The notes beneath the pieces were generated by a model. That model was not told the origin of the DNA, searched no databases, and saw nothing but the letters and a program-made list of their open reading frames with translations. From contig CP053157.1 in the NCBI GenBank assembly GCA_014607495.2, positions 1,240,001-1,304,000 on the forward strand: DNA of 64,000 nt, in the 5' to 3' direction. The stretch's first letter is position 1; each line of letters opens with the position of its first letter. A program made the translations under genes and the position numbers. Shown in pieces: positions 14,340 through 25,881 of this stretch. Origin of the DNA: Carposina sasakii (taxonomy: Eukaryota > Arthropoda > Insecta > Lepidoptera > Carposinidae).

Positions 14340-14600
14340 TTGGAAGTTTTAAGAAAAAATTAACGGATCACTACCTCTCACTTCCTTGATAGGTCTGCAG
14401 TCATTGCATTATAATTTCTTTTCTTTTTTGTCATCTGTCCCACTATGTATTATGTAATATATATATATATATTTTCTCTCTATCCCAACTGGTTTGCTGG
14501 AAGAAATCTCTTTAAGAGATAAGCTCGCCTTTGTACATTATCTATGTTACCTGCTATATATTTTCTGTGTACAATTAAGAAAGAAAGAATAGAACCATAA
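14340..14600 (+). mobile_element. LINE-K 3' UTR
   Basis: Follows the coding remnant; includes a TA microsatellite near 14458 and the GAGATAAGCTCGCCTTTGTA block that recurs inverted near 45245 and 2165. Ends AAGAAAGAAAG. Confidence 0.65.
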
Positions 14601-15324
14601 TATATCCAGTGCCGTAATAAATAGCCTTTAATTCTTATTCTTTACTGCGCCCTGTGCGATTCGAGCTTCTATAACTACGCTCTATTTGGTCCTCTGACTA
14701 TTCTTGCGCCCCCCAGAGTCTACGCCCTGTGCCTGGGCACCTGTGTCACCGACCTATCTACGCCGCTGACCATATCTAGACCTTAGGTCTACCTATAATT
14801 AAAAGCCGTACTGCCTATAAGTTTATCGACAAACTTCTACATTTGCGATATATTTATCGTCCATCGCGATAGCTCGAGAAATAGTTCCCCAGCGAAAAAT
14901 TTTGCATTTTGTATCCGCACGTATTTGAGCGTTTTACATTGCATCGTGGTTTAGTTCACGAGTTCACGTAACTCTCAGAATGAATCGAACATATCTGCTG
15001 CTTTGAATTCAAACTGCTCTGAATATAAAACTGGCTAACCTGAGGCAACTTTATCTTTGAACATATAGGTACATACATATAAAGTGATACTCGTATGTCC
15101 CGAATGACTGACGGATTATCGCACAACCGAAAGATGCAAAGGAGATAATTTAAAAGATACCAAAGTCTTACAAAGTGGTGAGATCATGAAATTTGGGCGT
15201 GTTCTTTGTACGACGTAGAGGAACTCAGTCTAACTACCCAATTTTTTAAACACTGCCGTGAGATATGTATGTATGACAGTTAATAATGTTGAAAACTTAG
15301 ATGGTTGAAAAGAAAACCTATGGA
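14601..15324. other. Intergenic, nothing recognised
   Basis: No coding frame of note and no repeat match within the window. Confidence 0.4.
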
Positions 15325-15530
15325 AGCGGTCGCACTGACGGTTTTTTCCCGCGACTGATTTTAAATCCGCGTTTTGTTACATGACTAACGGGTTAAAACC
15401 GCGCAAAAACTTGTTGTCCATAGAACTTATATTCGCGGTTTTTAACCGTAGTGTGTGTGTCTCGAGCAGTTTTGCGGTTACGCGGTTAACCGCTTGCGGG
15501 AAAAAACCGTAATGCGGACTGGCACTTAAT
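15325..15530. mobile_element. Foldback MITE rich in CGCGGTTAACCG
   Basis: CGCACTGACGGTTTTTTCCC (15331-15350) faces GCGGGAAAAAACCGTAATGC (15496-15515). The interior repeats GCGGTTTTTAACCG, GGTTAAAACCGCGC and GCGGTTAACCGC. Single copy in the window. Confidence 0.65.
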
Positions 15531-16554
15531 TATAAAGTTACTGGCACGACAGAAACATGTCGTGTAATGCCGCTTAAGGCTCTCTGCTCCCGAGGCTTAA
15601 GGCGCCAATCCCCACCCATTTATTTTAAATCGTAAGTACAGCACAAGGATTTTCTGTCTTCGTGCTTCGTTTGAATCGGGTTTTAGATTGATCTAGTAAA
15701 ATTAAACTGAAACACGTACAAAACAATGTATCTTACTAATTATTAGAATCTAATTAATTTGTATGTGTAATATATAATTATGTAAGTATGTATAATGTAC
15801 CTAATATTATAACACGACATCTATAGTAACTACGATTTTTTGCACCTGACAAAATATGATATTAATGCAGAATTAAGAAATATTTTTTAAATTTTGTAAA
15901 AAAAAATCACTATAACTCTTTGTTAATAGATATAAAGCTATCGTAACTTCAACCCCAATGCACTTTATCATATTACTAGCTTTACATAGGTCTAAATATA
16001 GAGAACTTTGTCCTCAATATTTAAAATTTAAGACAAAACTAGTTCTCAAGATTGTAGATAATATCGGACAGAGGACGGAGATCGAACTTACAAAGAGTCT
16101 AACGTTGGAGCGCTCCAATGTTATACAGAAAAAGCTACCTTAGATAAGTCAATCTACAAATAATTAATGGAAAGATTGTCTATAATGTTCTATACTCATA
16201 GCCCTTACACCTTATGTCACTTCTTGTGTAATCATAGAACTCGACTAATTACTCAACTAACTACTCGCCTAAATTACTCGACCGTTCAAACGCGCCACCA
16301 CAAAATCTCAGTTAAAATTCAACGAGCTAAGCCTAGCTGAGTAATGGCCGACACTGAGAAGCGACATCTATAATGTTTCGTAAATAAACGAATTTGAGGT
16401 TGAGCAGACGAACCACCGCGGTCAATGTTGTGACAGGAGAAGGAGCTTCTATGACCTATGATAGCTTTTGTTACGGTTGGATGATGGCGCTATTTATTAA
16501 GAATGACCACATTTTCTGTGTCACTGCATACAATAAATGTTAGTTACCCAAATC
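15531..16554. other. Intergenic, nothing recognised
   Basis: An open frame at 15958-16143 (61 codons) has no recognisable domain and no splice context. No repeat is shared within the window. Confidence 0.4.
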
Positions 16555-16775
16555 AAGCCTCGAGCACACCGGATACGTATGCGTAAACGTAAGCGTAGAC
16601 GTACACGTACCTCTGAGTTGTAATGTACGGAACTGTATAGGCACGAGCAGACCGGATGCGTATGCGTAGACGTAAGCATAGACGTCACGCGGTGACAGTT
16701 CTATACATTAAACTCAGAGGTACGTGTACGTCTACGCTTACGTGCACGCATACGCATCCGGTGTGCTCGAGCCTT
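16555..16775. mobile_element. Foldback of CGTA-rich hexamers
   Basis: About 80-bp inverted arms: CTCGAGCACACCGGATACGT, then GCGTAAACGTAAGCGTAGAC and GTACACGTACCTCTGAGT, against their inverse at 16697-16774. A third, direct partial arm (GAGCAGACCGGATGCGTATG) lies between at 16645-16690. The arms are runs of CGTAGA/CGTAAG-like hexamers. A partial copy is at 60398-60522. Confidence 0.75.
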
Positions 16776-16861
16776 TATTCTATAAGACGAGACGGACTCT
16801 AGCGCAGTGGTTAGGTACGTACATTGGGATTATACGTTGAGCTCGAATTTTTAGGCCGAAT

Positions 16862-17105
16862 TTTCAAATCTCTTCTATGCTGCTCTGGGAGTGAAAAAAA
16901 AAATGTATAATACGACAGCTGCTTCTCTTCCCGGGCATACTGATAAAAACATTTCCCGGGATAAAAAGTAGCTTATATGTTAAGTGGGACCTGTCACAAT
17001 ATATTCCTGAAAACTGCATCGAAATCGGTTCAGCCGTTTCTATGATTAGCGTGCACAAACGCACAGACAAACAGACAAACTGACAAACCGACAAACAGAT
17101 AAAAA
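16862..17105 (-). repeat. Rep-G head joined to a LINE 3' end
   Basis: 16865-16945 matches Rep-G (CTATGCTGCTCTGGGAGTGA). From 16950 the text is a lepidopteran-style LINE tail: CCCGGGATAAAAAGTAGCTT, ATCGAAATCGGTTCAGCCGT, then repeated ACAGACAAAC. Confidence 0.6.
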
Positions 17106-17170
17106 TGCCAAAAATCATTGTTTTGGGTACTATTGCGTTGATAAAGGTATTCTATATTATTTTTTCTTAT

Positions 17171-17546
17171 ACACGATGTTTTTTGGGGGCCACCATTAAC
17201 GAAAGGTACGTACTCTATACATCAAATAAAGTAAGTTTATGCCAAAAAAAATTTAGTGAGAAACGATGTAATTTTTTTATTTTTTATTTCTTTATCGGGC
17301 AAAATAAATAGTGTCCAGTGTTTATGCTAGTTTTTTCATAGACAGATATTATTTCTCGTGAAAAAATCTTGCTACACGCGTCAATGTGCATTTATGCAGA
17401 AAAACGCCGTCTATTTACTCAATTTTGGACCCTAATATTTTGGAAACCAGACACTTCCCAGGTATGCTTCCATGGAGAAATATGATCGTGATGATGAGGA
17501 GATTCCGTATTTTCGGGAACGTTGACGACCAAAAATCATCCTGTAT
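17171..17546 (-). mobile_element. MITE-A copy, reverse
   Basis: ACACGATGTTTTTTGGGGGC to CCAAAAATCATCCTGTAT. Confidence 0.9.
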
Positions 17547-17675
17547 ATCTTCCATGTACAGACAGCGATCCGTTACATTTTTATTATATGTATAGATGTA
17601 AGAGTTAATTCAGCACTGGTATAGCGAGAGGTTTTTCGTTTACTTTAGGAAGGAAAGACAAGTGAAACTATGTCT

Positions 17676-18060
17676 ATACAGGGTGATTTTTGGTCGTCAA
17701 CGTTCCCGAAAACTACGGAATCTCCTCATCATCACGATCATTTTTCTCCATGGAAGCATACCTGGGAAGTGTCTGGTTTCCAAAATATTAGGGTCCAAAG
17801 TTGAGTAAATAGACTGCGTTTTTCTGCATAAATGCACATAGACGCGCGTAGCAGGATTTTTTCACGAAAAATAATTAATATCTGTCTTTAAAAAAACTAA
17901 CATAAACACTAGACACTATAAATTTCGCACGATCAAGGAATTTAAAATTTAAAAAAATTTTTTTTTTTTCCCTGAATTTTTTTTGGCATAAACTTACTTT
18001 ATTTCATGTATAGAATACGTACCCTTCGTTAAAGGCGGCCACAAAAAAACATCCTGTATA
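17676..18060 (+). mobile_element. MITE-A copy, forward
   Basis: TACAGGGTGATTTTTGGTCG to ACAAAAAAACATCCTGTATA. With the copy at 17171 it forms an inverted pair 130 bp apart, able to form a long hairpin. Confidence 0.92.
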
Positions 18061-18199
18061 GCCATTGTTGAATAATTTCGGAATTTATTATGATGGGTAG
18101 TAAAACCGACACTACGGCATGCTTATTATTTCATTGTCATGTCAGTTTTTCAAGGCCGCTAGATTACGGTACCGCAATATAACCGAAGCTTTTTTTTAA

Positions 18200-18440
18200 T
18201 ATTCACACACTACACAACACATTAACCTAGTCCCACATTAAGATCCCTAAGGTCTTGTGTTGTGGGTACTAAGCAACGGTATATAAATACATAGATAAGT
18301 ATAGAAACATCCATGACTCGGAAACAAACATCGATATTCATCATATCAATGTTTGCACCTACCGGGATTCGAACCCTTTAGCTTTACAATTCGATCTGTC
18401 AGTGTGTCTATAGGGCGATAATCTATTAAGGGACTTCTTA
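18200..18440 (-). repeat. SINE-L copy (tRNA-like head)
   Basis: On the minus strand, GGGTTCGAATCCCGGTAGGT is a box-B-like block, followed by GAATATCGATGTTTGTTTCC, GAGTCATGGATGTTTCTATA and AGTACCCACAACACAAGACC. I recognise this as a common lepidopteran repeat from general knowledge; no second full copy is in the window. Confidence 0.6.
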
Positions 18441-18870
18441 TTCTAGTTATTATATTACGTAGAGTCAGTTTCATACAATAACTCCTATGGCTGATTTCGG
18501 AAATAGCATTTTTTGTATGTAGCGACGCAGATAATGCAGTCATACACATAGTAACTAGCGCCATCATCCAAAAGAGCTATTTGGTGAAACGCACTCTAAT
18601 AGACAATCAGCCCTTTGAGGTCTGATCCGATTACCGGTTTGCAACCAACTCCAAAGAACAGGGTATACCCGGTTTTAATAGCCGGGTTTCCCGGATCCAT
18701 GTCAGAAACTAAATATGGATAAGTTTGGATGTTTAGACGTGACTCTATCAATAAGTTAATATGAAGTAAGAGGAGCTTAGAACCTGTTTATAAGTACAGT
18801 CTAAGACACTGCTGCTCTTCTGGTAATATTCTTAGTAATCGTAGGAAATATAGTTTATTTTTTTATATAT
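18441..18870. other. Intergenic, nothing recognised
   Basis: Minus-strand open frame 18346-18567 overlaps SINE-L and is not a gene. Confidence 0.4.
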
Positions 18871-19234
18871 ACAGGATGTTTTTTCGGTATGTACATAGAG
18901 TGAAAAATGAAATAAAGTAAGTTTAAGCCAAAAAAATGCTAGGAAACAATATAAATTTTTTTAAAGATTTTTTACTTGATCGGGCGAAATTTATAGTGTC
19001 CAGTGTTTGTGCTAGTTTTTTCATATACAGATATTAATTATTTCTCGTGAAAAAAAATTGCTACGTGGGTCAATGTGCATTTATGCAGAAAAAGCTGTTG
19101 TTTACTCAACTTTGGACCCTAATATTTTGGAAATCAGACCCTTCCCAGGTATGCTTCCATGGAGAAAAATGATCGTGATGATGAGGAGATTCCGTAGTTT
19201 TCGGGAACGTTGACGACCAAAAATCACTCTGTAT
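18871..19234 (-). mobile_element. MITE-A copy, reverse
   Basis: ACAGGATGTTTTTTCGGTAT to CCAAAAATCACTCTGTAT; part of the left region is deleted after GTACATAGAG. Confidence 0.9.
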
Positions 19235-19636
19235 GTAGGTTATGTAGGTCATGTGGTGTCAAGGCCCATGGTTTATCTAAGAGATCTTTTAACAAAACTG
19301 TTACGTTTGTGCTGTCCCTAAATAACCCAATTAATATAGTATCCTTTACCGACGTAAGCCCCTGATTTGAGACGGAGACGTCGTCATAACGGCCGTAGAT
19401 TAGCGTTCGCTATTACGCTGCGGCAGCTTAGCTAATTACAAGATATTGGAGGAATTGAAGATTTAAAAAAAACGTGATTTAACTCTAATAAATTATCCTA
19501 CTAAAATTATAGATCTGAACGTTTGTGATAATATATGTTTGTTGCCTCTTTCATGCAAAAACTTCTGAACCACTTTAGCTTATGCATCAGAATAATAAGT
19601 ACATACCATATTCACAAACTGAAGTTACTGCATTAC
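19235..19636. other. Intergenic with LINE 3' end remnant
   Basis: 19480-19600 (AAAATTATAGATCTGAACGT, TTCTGAACCACTTTAGCTTA) resembles the tail end of lepidopteran LINEs; the rest is unassigned. Confidence 0.4.
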
Positions 19637-20010
19637 ATACAGAATGATTTTTGGTCGTCAACGTTCCCGAAAACTACGGAATCTCCCCATCATCACGATA
19701 ATTTTTCTCCATGGAAGCATACCTGGGAAGTGTCTGGTTTCCAAAATATTAGGGTCCTAAGTTGAGTAAATAGACCGCGTTTTTCTCCATAAATGCACAT
19801 TGACGCGTGTAACAAGATTTTTTCACGAGAAATAATTAATATCTGTCTATGAAAAAACTAAGTATAAACACTGAACACTATAAATTTCGCCCGATTAAGT
19901 AATAAAAAATAAATAAAAAAATCCTGCATTTTTTTGGCATTAATTTACTTTATTTGATGTATAGAGTACGTACCCTTCGTTAAGGGTGGCAATGAAAAAA
20001 CATCCTGTAT
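19637..20010 (+). mobile_element. MITE-A copy, forward
   Basis: ATACAGAATGATTTTTGGTC to GAAAAAACATCCTGTAT. Confidence 0.92.
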
Positions 20011-20018
20011 ACACTCGG

Positions 20019-20222
20019 CTGTATTCCTGAAATGGGGTATCATGCAGGATCATAAAGGAGATCCCGCAGACAGATGTAAATGATCAGTGACAAGTTGCCA
20101 GCTTATCGCCTGAGAGAACGCTAGAGTTTATTCGACTCTTACGAGTATGACATGCACGGAATGAGATGCAGTTGATACGAGTATATTCTAGTGAAACCCC
20201 GCATCAGCACAGAACCTAAAAT
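20019..20222 (-). repeat. Rep-D copy, near full length
   Basis: Reverse orientation: GGCTGTATTCCTGAAATGGG, CATAAAGGAGATCCCGCAGA, AGCTTATCGCCTGAGAGAAC and GAAACCCCGCATCAGCACAG. It directly follows MITE-A. Confidence 0.8.
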
Positions 20223-21290
20223 GGAAACACGAAAATTGCAAATTAATCCACCCTCCTGCAGCGTACCCTAGAGGACTTTTATCTTCGACTGCAACACAAA
20301 ACTGTGTGATATGAAAATTTGCGAGTCCCGGCACGTAACACGTTATTTACGTTGGCAGCTACAAACAAACATAAATTACATTTTTACATACATCTCTCTC
20401 TATTATGTTACTTTAGTGTTTATGTTATAGCCGGCTGTCTGACGCTAATCTGCAGCAAGAATGGTACTTAATTATTAACTGTTATGTGTACTGAAATCAA
20501 ACACAGCTTAATAATGTTATTCTGATGTAGGCATAAATAGCGGCCCTTAAGTTTCATAAAAATTAGTTCAGCAGTTTTTAAACTATAATCATAAACTTCC
20601 ACTTTTATAAAGTTATATTATAATGGAATGCACATAGGTGAGCTTATCACTTGGAATGTTTTCTTCTAATAAATAGTTAAATTACCAATGTCTCCATTAA
20701 ACAATAATAATCAAGAAAAGTACGAGTATGGTAAATTATTTTAGAAGTTGTTGATCTATAAAAAAAAAAATTTTAGAACCACGTAAAAACTGTTATGAAA
20801 ATAGTTGTTTCAGCAGTTTTTAATTCTCATTAATTTCTTCTGTTCATAAAAATGTTATGCATTTTTATTCAATATAAAATAACATTACTTAGTTAGTAGA
20901 TATTATTATATTATTTTTCCATTAATTAATTTAAGTGAAATTAGTTTTTCTTTTGGCTCTTTTTACCATTTTAATGAGCATCTGATATGAAATTAATATA
21001 TTTATAATCTCTACACTGCACTTTTGTACGTCTTTATGAATTTTAATTTAAAGTGTTACATTATATTACACTTATATTCAGCCTTATACATTGGATTATA
21101 TACAAACACTGAAATTACACTTACAGTTTATTTGACCAAGTCTCCGTATTCACGAAATAATAATAATTTCCCGTTTTCTTCAAACTTCAAGAAATCCTCA
21201 CTAATGGCTTTCCTATACCTACCTCTCAAGCAACATCGATACATACCAAAGGAGACGGCGACTGCTTCCAAGGCTAGTTCATTTCTGCAT
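20223..21290. other. Intergenic, AT-rich, nothing recognised
   Basis: No repeat shared in the window and no plausible coding frame. Confidence 0.4.
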
Positions 21291-21972
21291 TGCATTTAGT
21301 GTGTCAAGTCTTTATATAACTTCTTTGGTTAAATCTGGCTAACAGCAGTGGTGGGCGGTGGGACTATGTAGTGGACCAATACTGGTTAAATTATACGGAA
21401 CCCGATACAAGCGTGACCCGACTCTAGCTAGACACACGTGCCTGCCACTAAAAGTTTACGGGAATGTCCTAAAAGCTGCATACAAACAAAATGATTTAGT
21501 TGTATGTACGCACGCAATGCATTACTTTGGTTGAGTATGCAAGGTTTATTATATTTGTCTGGCTAGATCAGATAAATATAATAATAGATGGCTCATCTTC
21601 CTTCAGATGTCTACGGATCCTAAGGGTGCTTTTCCTATGTGTAGCTGGGCTATGAAAATCAATCGGGGTTTCCAAAGCTTTTCGAGGAAATTGTGTCTTT
21701 GGACTGGCTTGCGACGCAATCCTTGCAATATGTTCCTTGGATACATCTCTCTCTTGTTTTGTACGTAAAAAACCCCGCTTGGCTAAGCTATATCCACCAA
21801 AGCTGTGCTGAGTGAGGCTAGGTAAATGAAGCGATTCTATTGTTTTTGAGAAACACATCCTCCCAATGCATCCTTGCATGCATCTGTGGGAATCGCACCC
21901 TTATACATTTCGTTTTATCCAGTTCACAGAATGCATTCAGTGTGACAAGTCTTTACAAAACTTTTCCAATTA
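21291..21972. repeat. Pair of 40-bp direct repeats 640 bp apart, function unknown
   Basis: TGCATTTAGTGTGTCAAGTC, TTTATATAACTTCTTTGG (21291-) and TGCATTCAGTGTGACAAGTC, TTTACAAAACTTTTCCAA (21932-) are about 80% identical direct repeats. Between them is a minus-strand 103-codon open frame (21568-21879) with many basic and Ser residues and no recognisable domain. The pair could be decayed termini of an unidentified element or a local duplication. Confidence 0.4.
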
Positions 21973-22158
21973 GAGATGAGGAATGTTTTCATGTAACTTG
22001 ACTTTAAAACTGCATTAAAGAGTCGGTGGACTGCAATGTAGAATTATTGTGAGTGAATGAATTGTGGTGATGAAACAATGGGGTCTGTGGTAAAATTCAG
22101 AGGAAATTCGAAAATAATACCGTGAAATTAACGGATACTGCAAAGTGCAATAGCTCTA

Positions 22159-22921
22159 GGGGAAGGTGGGGTAATTGAGAACGGCGGGTAATTGAGAACA
22201 GTTGAATATCAAGTAAACCTCCCGCACTACATCGCCCGCACACATCTAAGCTGATGCGCTTGCTAGCCCTTAGTATGCCCACAAAAGTGCGAGTGAGAAG
22301 ATGCACGCATTTCGTCACGGTGAGTCAAATAATCTTTTACGTAATTTTGTTACAATTTTTGTCGCATGTAAAAATCAGCACAAAAAGGATATTTTTGAGG
22401 TTAATGACAACATATTTTGTTGCCATCTTACATGTACTATCAGTTTATAAATTCCAAGTAGTTTTAAGTTCACCGCCACTAATATTGCGAGTAACGGTCA
22501 TTTGTTTCGACTTTCCAAGTTCGGGTAATTAGGAACGTTGCGTTATTGCGTTAAGTGCGTCATTTGCAATACCTGGGAACATGATAAATTACGTTACGTA
22601 TTATTTGTGCTAAACTAAATAATTATAGCACCTACTTATTAAGACTTAAGTATGTCGTTCGCAATTACCCCATATGATTCGTGTCTCCACTGCGGACTGA
22701 TCTCAATTACCCCACACGATATCGGGTAAATACGAACACCAATGTTTTTTATTTTCTTAATTTTTATTATTATTAAGTTTATTTCTAAAAGTTTTGAGTT
22801 AATTTCTTTGTAGCTGGATAAGTAACGTTCCTGTTGCAATAAAAATTTATTACATTTATGACTTTCTTTTATTATTTTACAGGGTTGTAAGTTAGGTGTT
22901 CCCAAATACCCCACTTTCCCC
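22159..22921. mobile_element. Non-autonomous pogo-like element, 763 bp, TA duplication
   Basis: Termini GGGGAAGGTGGGGTAATTGA and, inverted, GGGGAAAGTGGGGTATTTGG; TA at 22157-22158 and 22922-22923. A GGGTAATTGAGAAC-like motif recurs inside near both ends in both orientations (22182, 22522, 22663, 22706, 22724). This is the architecture of the autonomous pogo element at 29070-31708 with a different motif. No transposase frame of useful length. Confidence 0.75.
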
Positions 22922-23163
22922 TAATAGTTGTTGTTTAAACACTTTGGATGTCGAAAAAAAACGAACCAAATACGTTAACGTTAGTAAAACAACGGAATAC
23001 GTCACAGATGCGTTCGAAAGCTGTCCAGCAAAAACAAACAGCTGTAAAAATCATTTAATCCGTGAAAAACGGGACGTGTTGTCGTTAACGTGGAGTCGAT
23101 ATAAAGGGGAGCTGCGAATATCAACGTAGTTAGTTAATATTGTTGATCAATATGTTGATTAAA

Positions 23164-23592
23164 ATATAAATTTCCATCGAGGCTTCGCCCACCACCGGGC
23201 CCTACACCCTCCGCTGACCTTCGGATCTGCCGACTCATGGTCAGACTCCGACTCAAGCCAGATCCAAGCACCTAGCATGCAACCATGAATACATAGCTGA
23301 TACATAATCGGTAGTTAGAACTAACGTGAAAAACTAATTCTGATGATACCACGGGTGTTGGCAAAACATATGTCGATTAACAATTGAAATTGGTTTTCGG
23401 ATTAGCAGCTATTTATGGTTGGTTGGCTAGGTGATTGGATCTGGTTTCTCGTTACGACTGTAGTGCCTATTGTTCATGACCATGAGTCGGCAGATCCGAG
23501 GGTCAGCGGAGGGTGTAGTGCCCGGTGTGGACGAACCCTCGATGGAAATTTAAATTCCGAATAGTGACGCCTGATACAATTAAATATTTGAA
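23164..23592. mobile_element. Foldback element with about 85-bp arms
   Basis: AAATTTCCATCGAGGCTTCG, then CACCCTCCGCTGACCTTCGG and ATCTGCCGACTCATGGTCA, face their inverse at 23475-23550. It shares blocks with the insertion at 5539-5755. Interior about 170 bp, non-coding. Confidence 0.65.
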
Positions 23593-23734
23593 ATATAAAT
23601 GGTAATGAAGAAGCAGCGTGCATACGTATTGAATGGTAGGAGAGGATTTGGTTTCTCAACGCGACTGTATTTGCCTGGTGATAGTAAGCATAATTTATCA
23701 GGTTTGTGAATAATTCTTACTAATATTATAGATG

Positions 23735-23835
23735 CGAAAGTAACTTTGCTTGTCTATCTGTCTGTTCGACTTTTACCCTAAACTAATGAACATATTTAAA
23801 TGAAATTCGGCACTAAAGGTATATTTCTCCGGTTT
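23735..23835 (+). repeat. LINE 3' end remnant
   Basis: ATTATAGATGCGAAAGTAAC, TTTGCTTGTCTATCTGTCTG and GAACATATTTAAATGAAATT are the usual 3' end text of lepidopteran LINEs. Confidence 0.5.
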
Positions 23836-23849
23836 TCTATTGAATCAAG

Positions 23850-24018
23850 GTATAGACTCCACCCTCCGGCGCCGCCGGCTCTGGACGCCCTCCGGTCAGA
23901 TGGACCGATGACTTAAAGATGGCGGCTGGTACTCGTAGAGACTGGATGACGAATACGGGAGATCGAGCTTTGTGGCGTGCTCTCGGGGAGGCCTACGTCC
24001 ATCAGCGTACTGCAATAG
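23850..24018 (+). pseudogene. RTE reverse transcriptase C-terminal remnant
   Basis: Reads GRPPVRWTDDLKMAAGT, then RRDWMTNTGDRALWRALGEA and YVHQRTAIGC. RPP-RW-DDL followed by WRALGEAYV-Q is the C terminus of RTE polyproteins. A more diverged relative of the copies at 37776 and 47920; part of the stretch matches 6310-6440. Confidence 0.7.
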
Positions 24019-25443
24019 GCTGTGTGTTTCGTTGTGGCAATTGTACGAGAACCTGTCTGTGTATGTGTAACTTCAAATAATAACCTATTCTATATAATGG
24101 GTTTTTTTGCCTAACATTGTAAGTGCACCTCCTCTATGTGCGTACTTTATGGTTGTAAACAAGAGAGGAATCGGCGTCATGGCGCATGGCGAAGCATCAA
24201 TCTAGATTAGCTGGAAATGGGTCAATTTTATATTATAAACGTTGATGTCTGACCTCCCGTGTATTATGCAGAAATGTGGCTGTAGTCGGATATTAAATAA
24301 TGTAATGTAGGCTTTTACAATATTTAAGAAAAAAGTAAAAAACGTTCTTAATTATTTGAGTGTCAGTAAGTCAAGAAAAATATAAACTACATACTAGTTA
24401 GGTGTTCTTTACACTAATACGTAAGTACCACTCGCCAAAGCCGTAGGCTTAAAGTTAGCTTACTTAGTATGTAGGTATCAAATAATGAAGTAATTTTAAA
24501 CTTAACGCATTTTACTAACTACTACTACTACTCTGCTTTTTTATTTCGGGAAAAGAAAAGTCTGGCGGAAATAAGCACTGCATTGTTTAATAATCCCTAT
24601 ACTTTCTAAGAATGTTTCCATTTATCTGCAACAATGTAACCCTATCTCGCTCCTTAACCATTTTAATTTAAAGAGTATCATTTATTAGCGCGCGGTCGAG
24701 TGGCCGACGCGTCTTGCGACTGTTTTCCGGCAAAATGAAACAAAACAAAATGGGCGCCCAAAATGGCGGCCGCACATAAGCGTTGGCTTTTACAAAGTAT
24801 TTGCAATTGCCACAAACTATGCAGCTAAATACGGTGAGAATTATGGTCATACCGTCTCTCTTTTATTGTTTGTTTTATAAGCCAGTTAGAATGGTACAGT
24901 AAAACGCAAAATAAAACCGTCAGTCAAGGTTTACAGTTCGCCGTTATTAATATAAACCCTATTACGAATACAAAGTTGAGTAATAGGTTATGTTCTTACC
25001 TACTTCTTGTAGTTGGCAACACTCGTGACTTGGTTCGTGTGAGCATAATAAGAAGAACAAAATAAATATTTTCTTTAGGTTAAACCTAGTCTATGCTATT
25101 CCAGATTTTTAGTCTTTCCACTGCTGGGCAAAGACATCTATTTACCTATTCTTAGAGCATATTTCCCGATTCTTTTACATTCCAGAAAGTAGTTCCTCAG
25201 GTCCTCTTGGCATCTTTTATATGGAAGTTACGTAATTTTAAAAGTTGAAAGGTTCAGACATATTTTTTAGGCTATTGATTAGTAAATAATGAAGTTTATA
25301 AGAATTTTACTCTAAAGGGGCTAAAATTCGGGGACGGAGTCGCGGGTGTCCACTAGTTTAATATAATCTTCAAACTTTTTGTTAGAAAAGGTATCCTAAG
25401 CTGGAGATTAGATTTAAAACCTGCTTAGCGAAAATCGTAAAAT
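24019..25443. other. Intergenic, nothing recognised
   Basis: It includes a GGCGCCCAAAATGGCGGCCG block (24751-24770) in AT-rich surroundings, but no exon pattern or repeat is supported. Confidence 0.4.
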
Positions 25444-25485
25444 GATTAAAATGTTCAAAATAGAATTATTTTGAACATTTTAATC
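25444..25485. repeat. Perfect 19-bp-arm hairpin
   Basis: GATTAAAATGTTCAAAATA, loop GAAT, then the exact reverse complement. Weaker inverted similarity continues outward (GGTATCC near 25390 against GGGATAC near 25525), so it may be the core of a roughly 150-bp MITE. Confidence 0.85.
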
Positions 25486-25881
25486 AAAATTAATAAGTAA
25501 TTGAAATCTAAACACTTTCTAAAAGGGATACTGTTGTTAGATTACACTGATGTTTCATCAATAAAATTAGCAATTTAAACTAGGGATGAAATAGCCTGAA
25601 AACGGTACAAAGGGTTTATCAGAATTTAGTGCCTATATACTGACAATAGATAAAATCATGTTTAGATGATATATAATATGATATAAATATATTTTAGATA
25701 CTAAATAGAGTGACAGCGATTTAAAATCCATGTCTATGGTAAGCTCATGTGATAAACGCATTTTTCACGTGAAAAATAATCTCTTTCAAAATGACATAAA
25801 GCTAGATAAATTTTAGTAGCTGGCTATAAAAGTTCGTTAAAATCGTTAGAGCCTTTAAGGATAAATTATTTTTTCTATGGA

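Noticed and set aside
22254..22532. 92-codon frame inside the 763-bp pogo-like element
   Set aside because: No resemblance to a helix-turn-helix or DDE segment; likely chance.
24751..24770. CpG promoter with GGCGCCCAAAATGGCGGCCG
   Set aside because: An isolated GC-rich patch; no first-exon pattern or downstream coding exons could be recognised.
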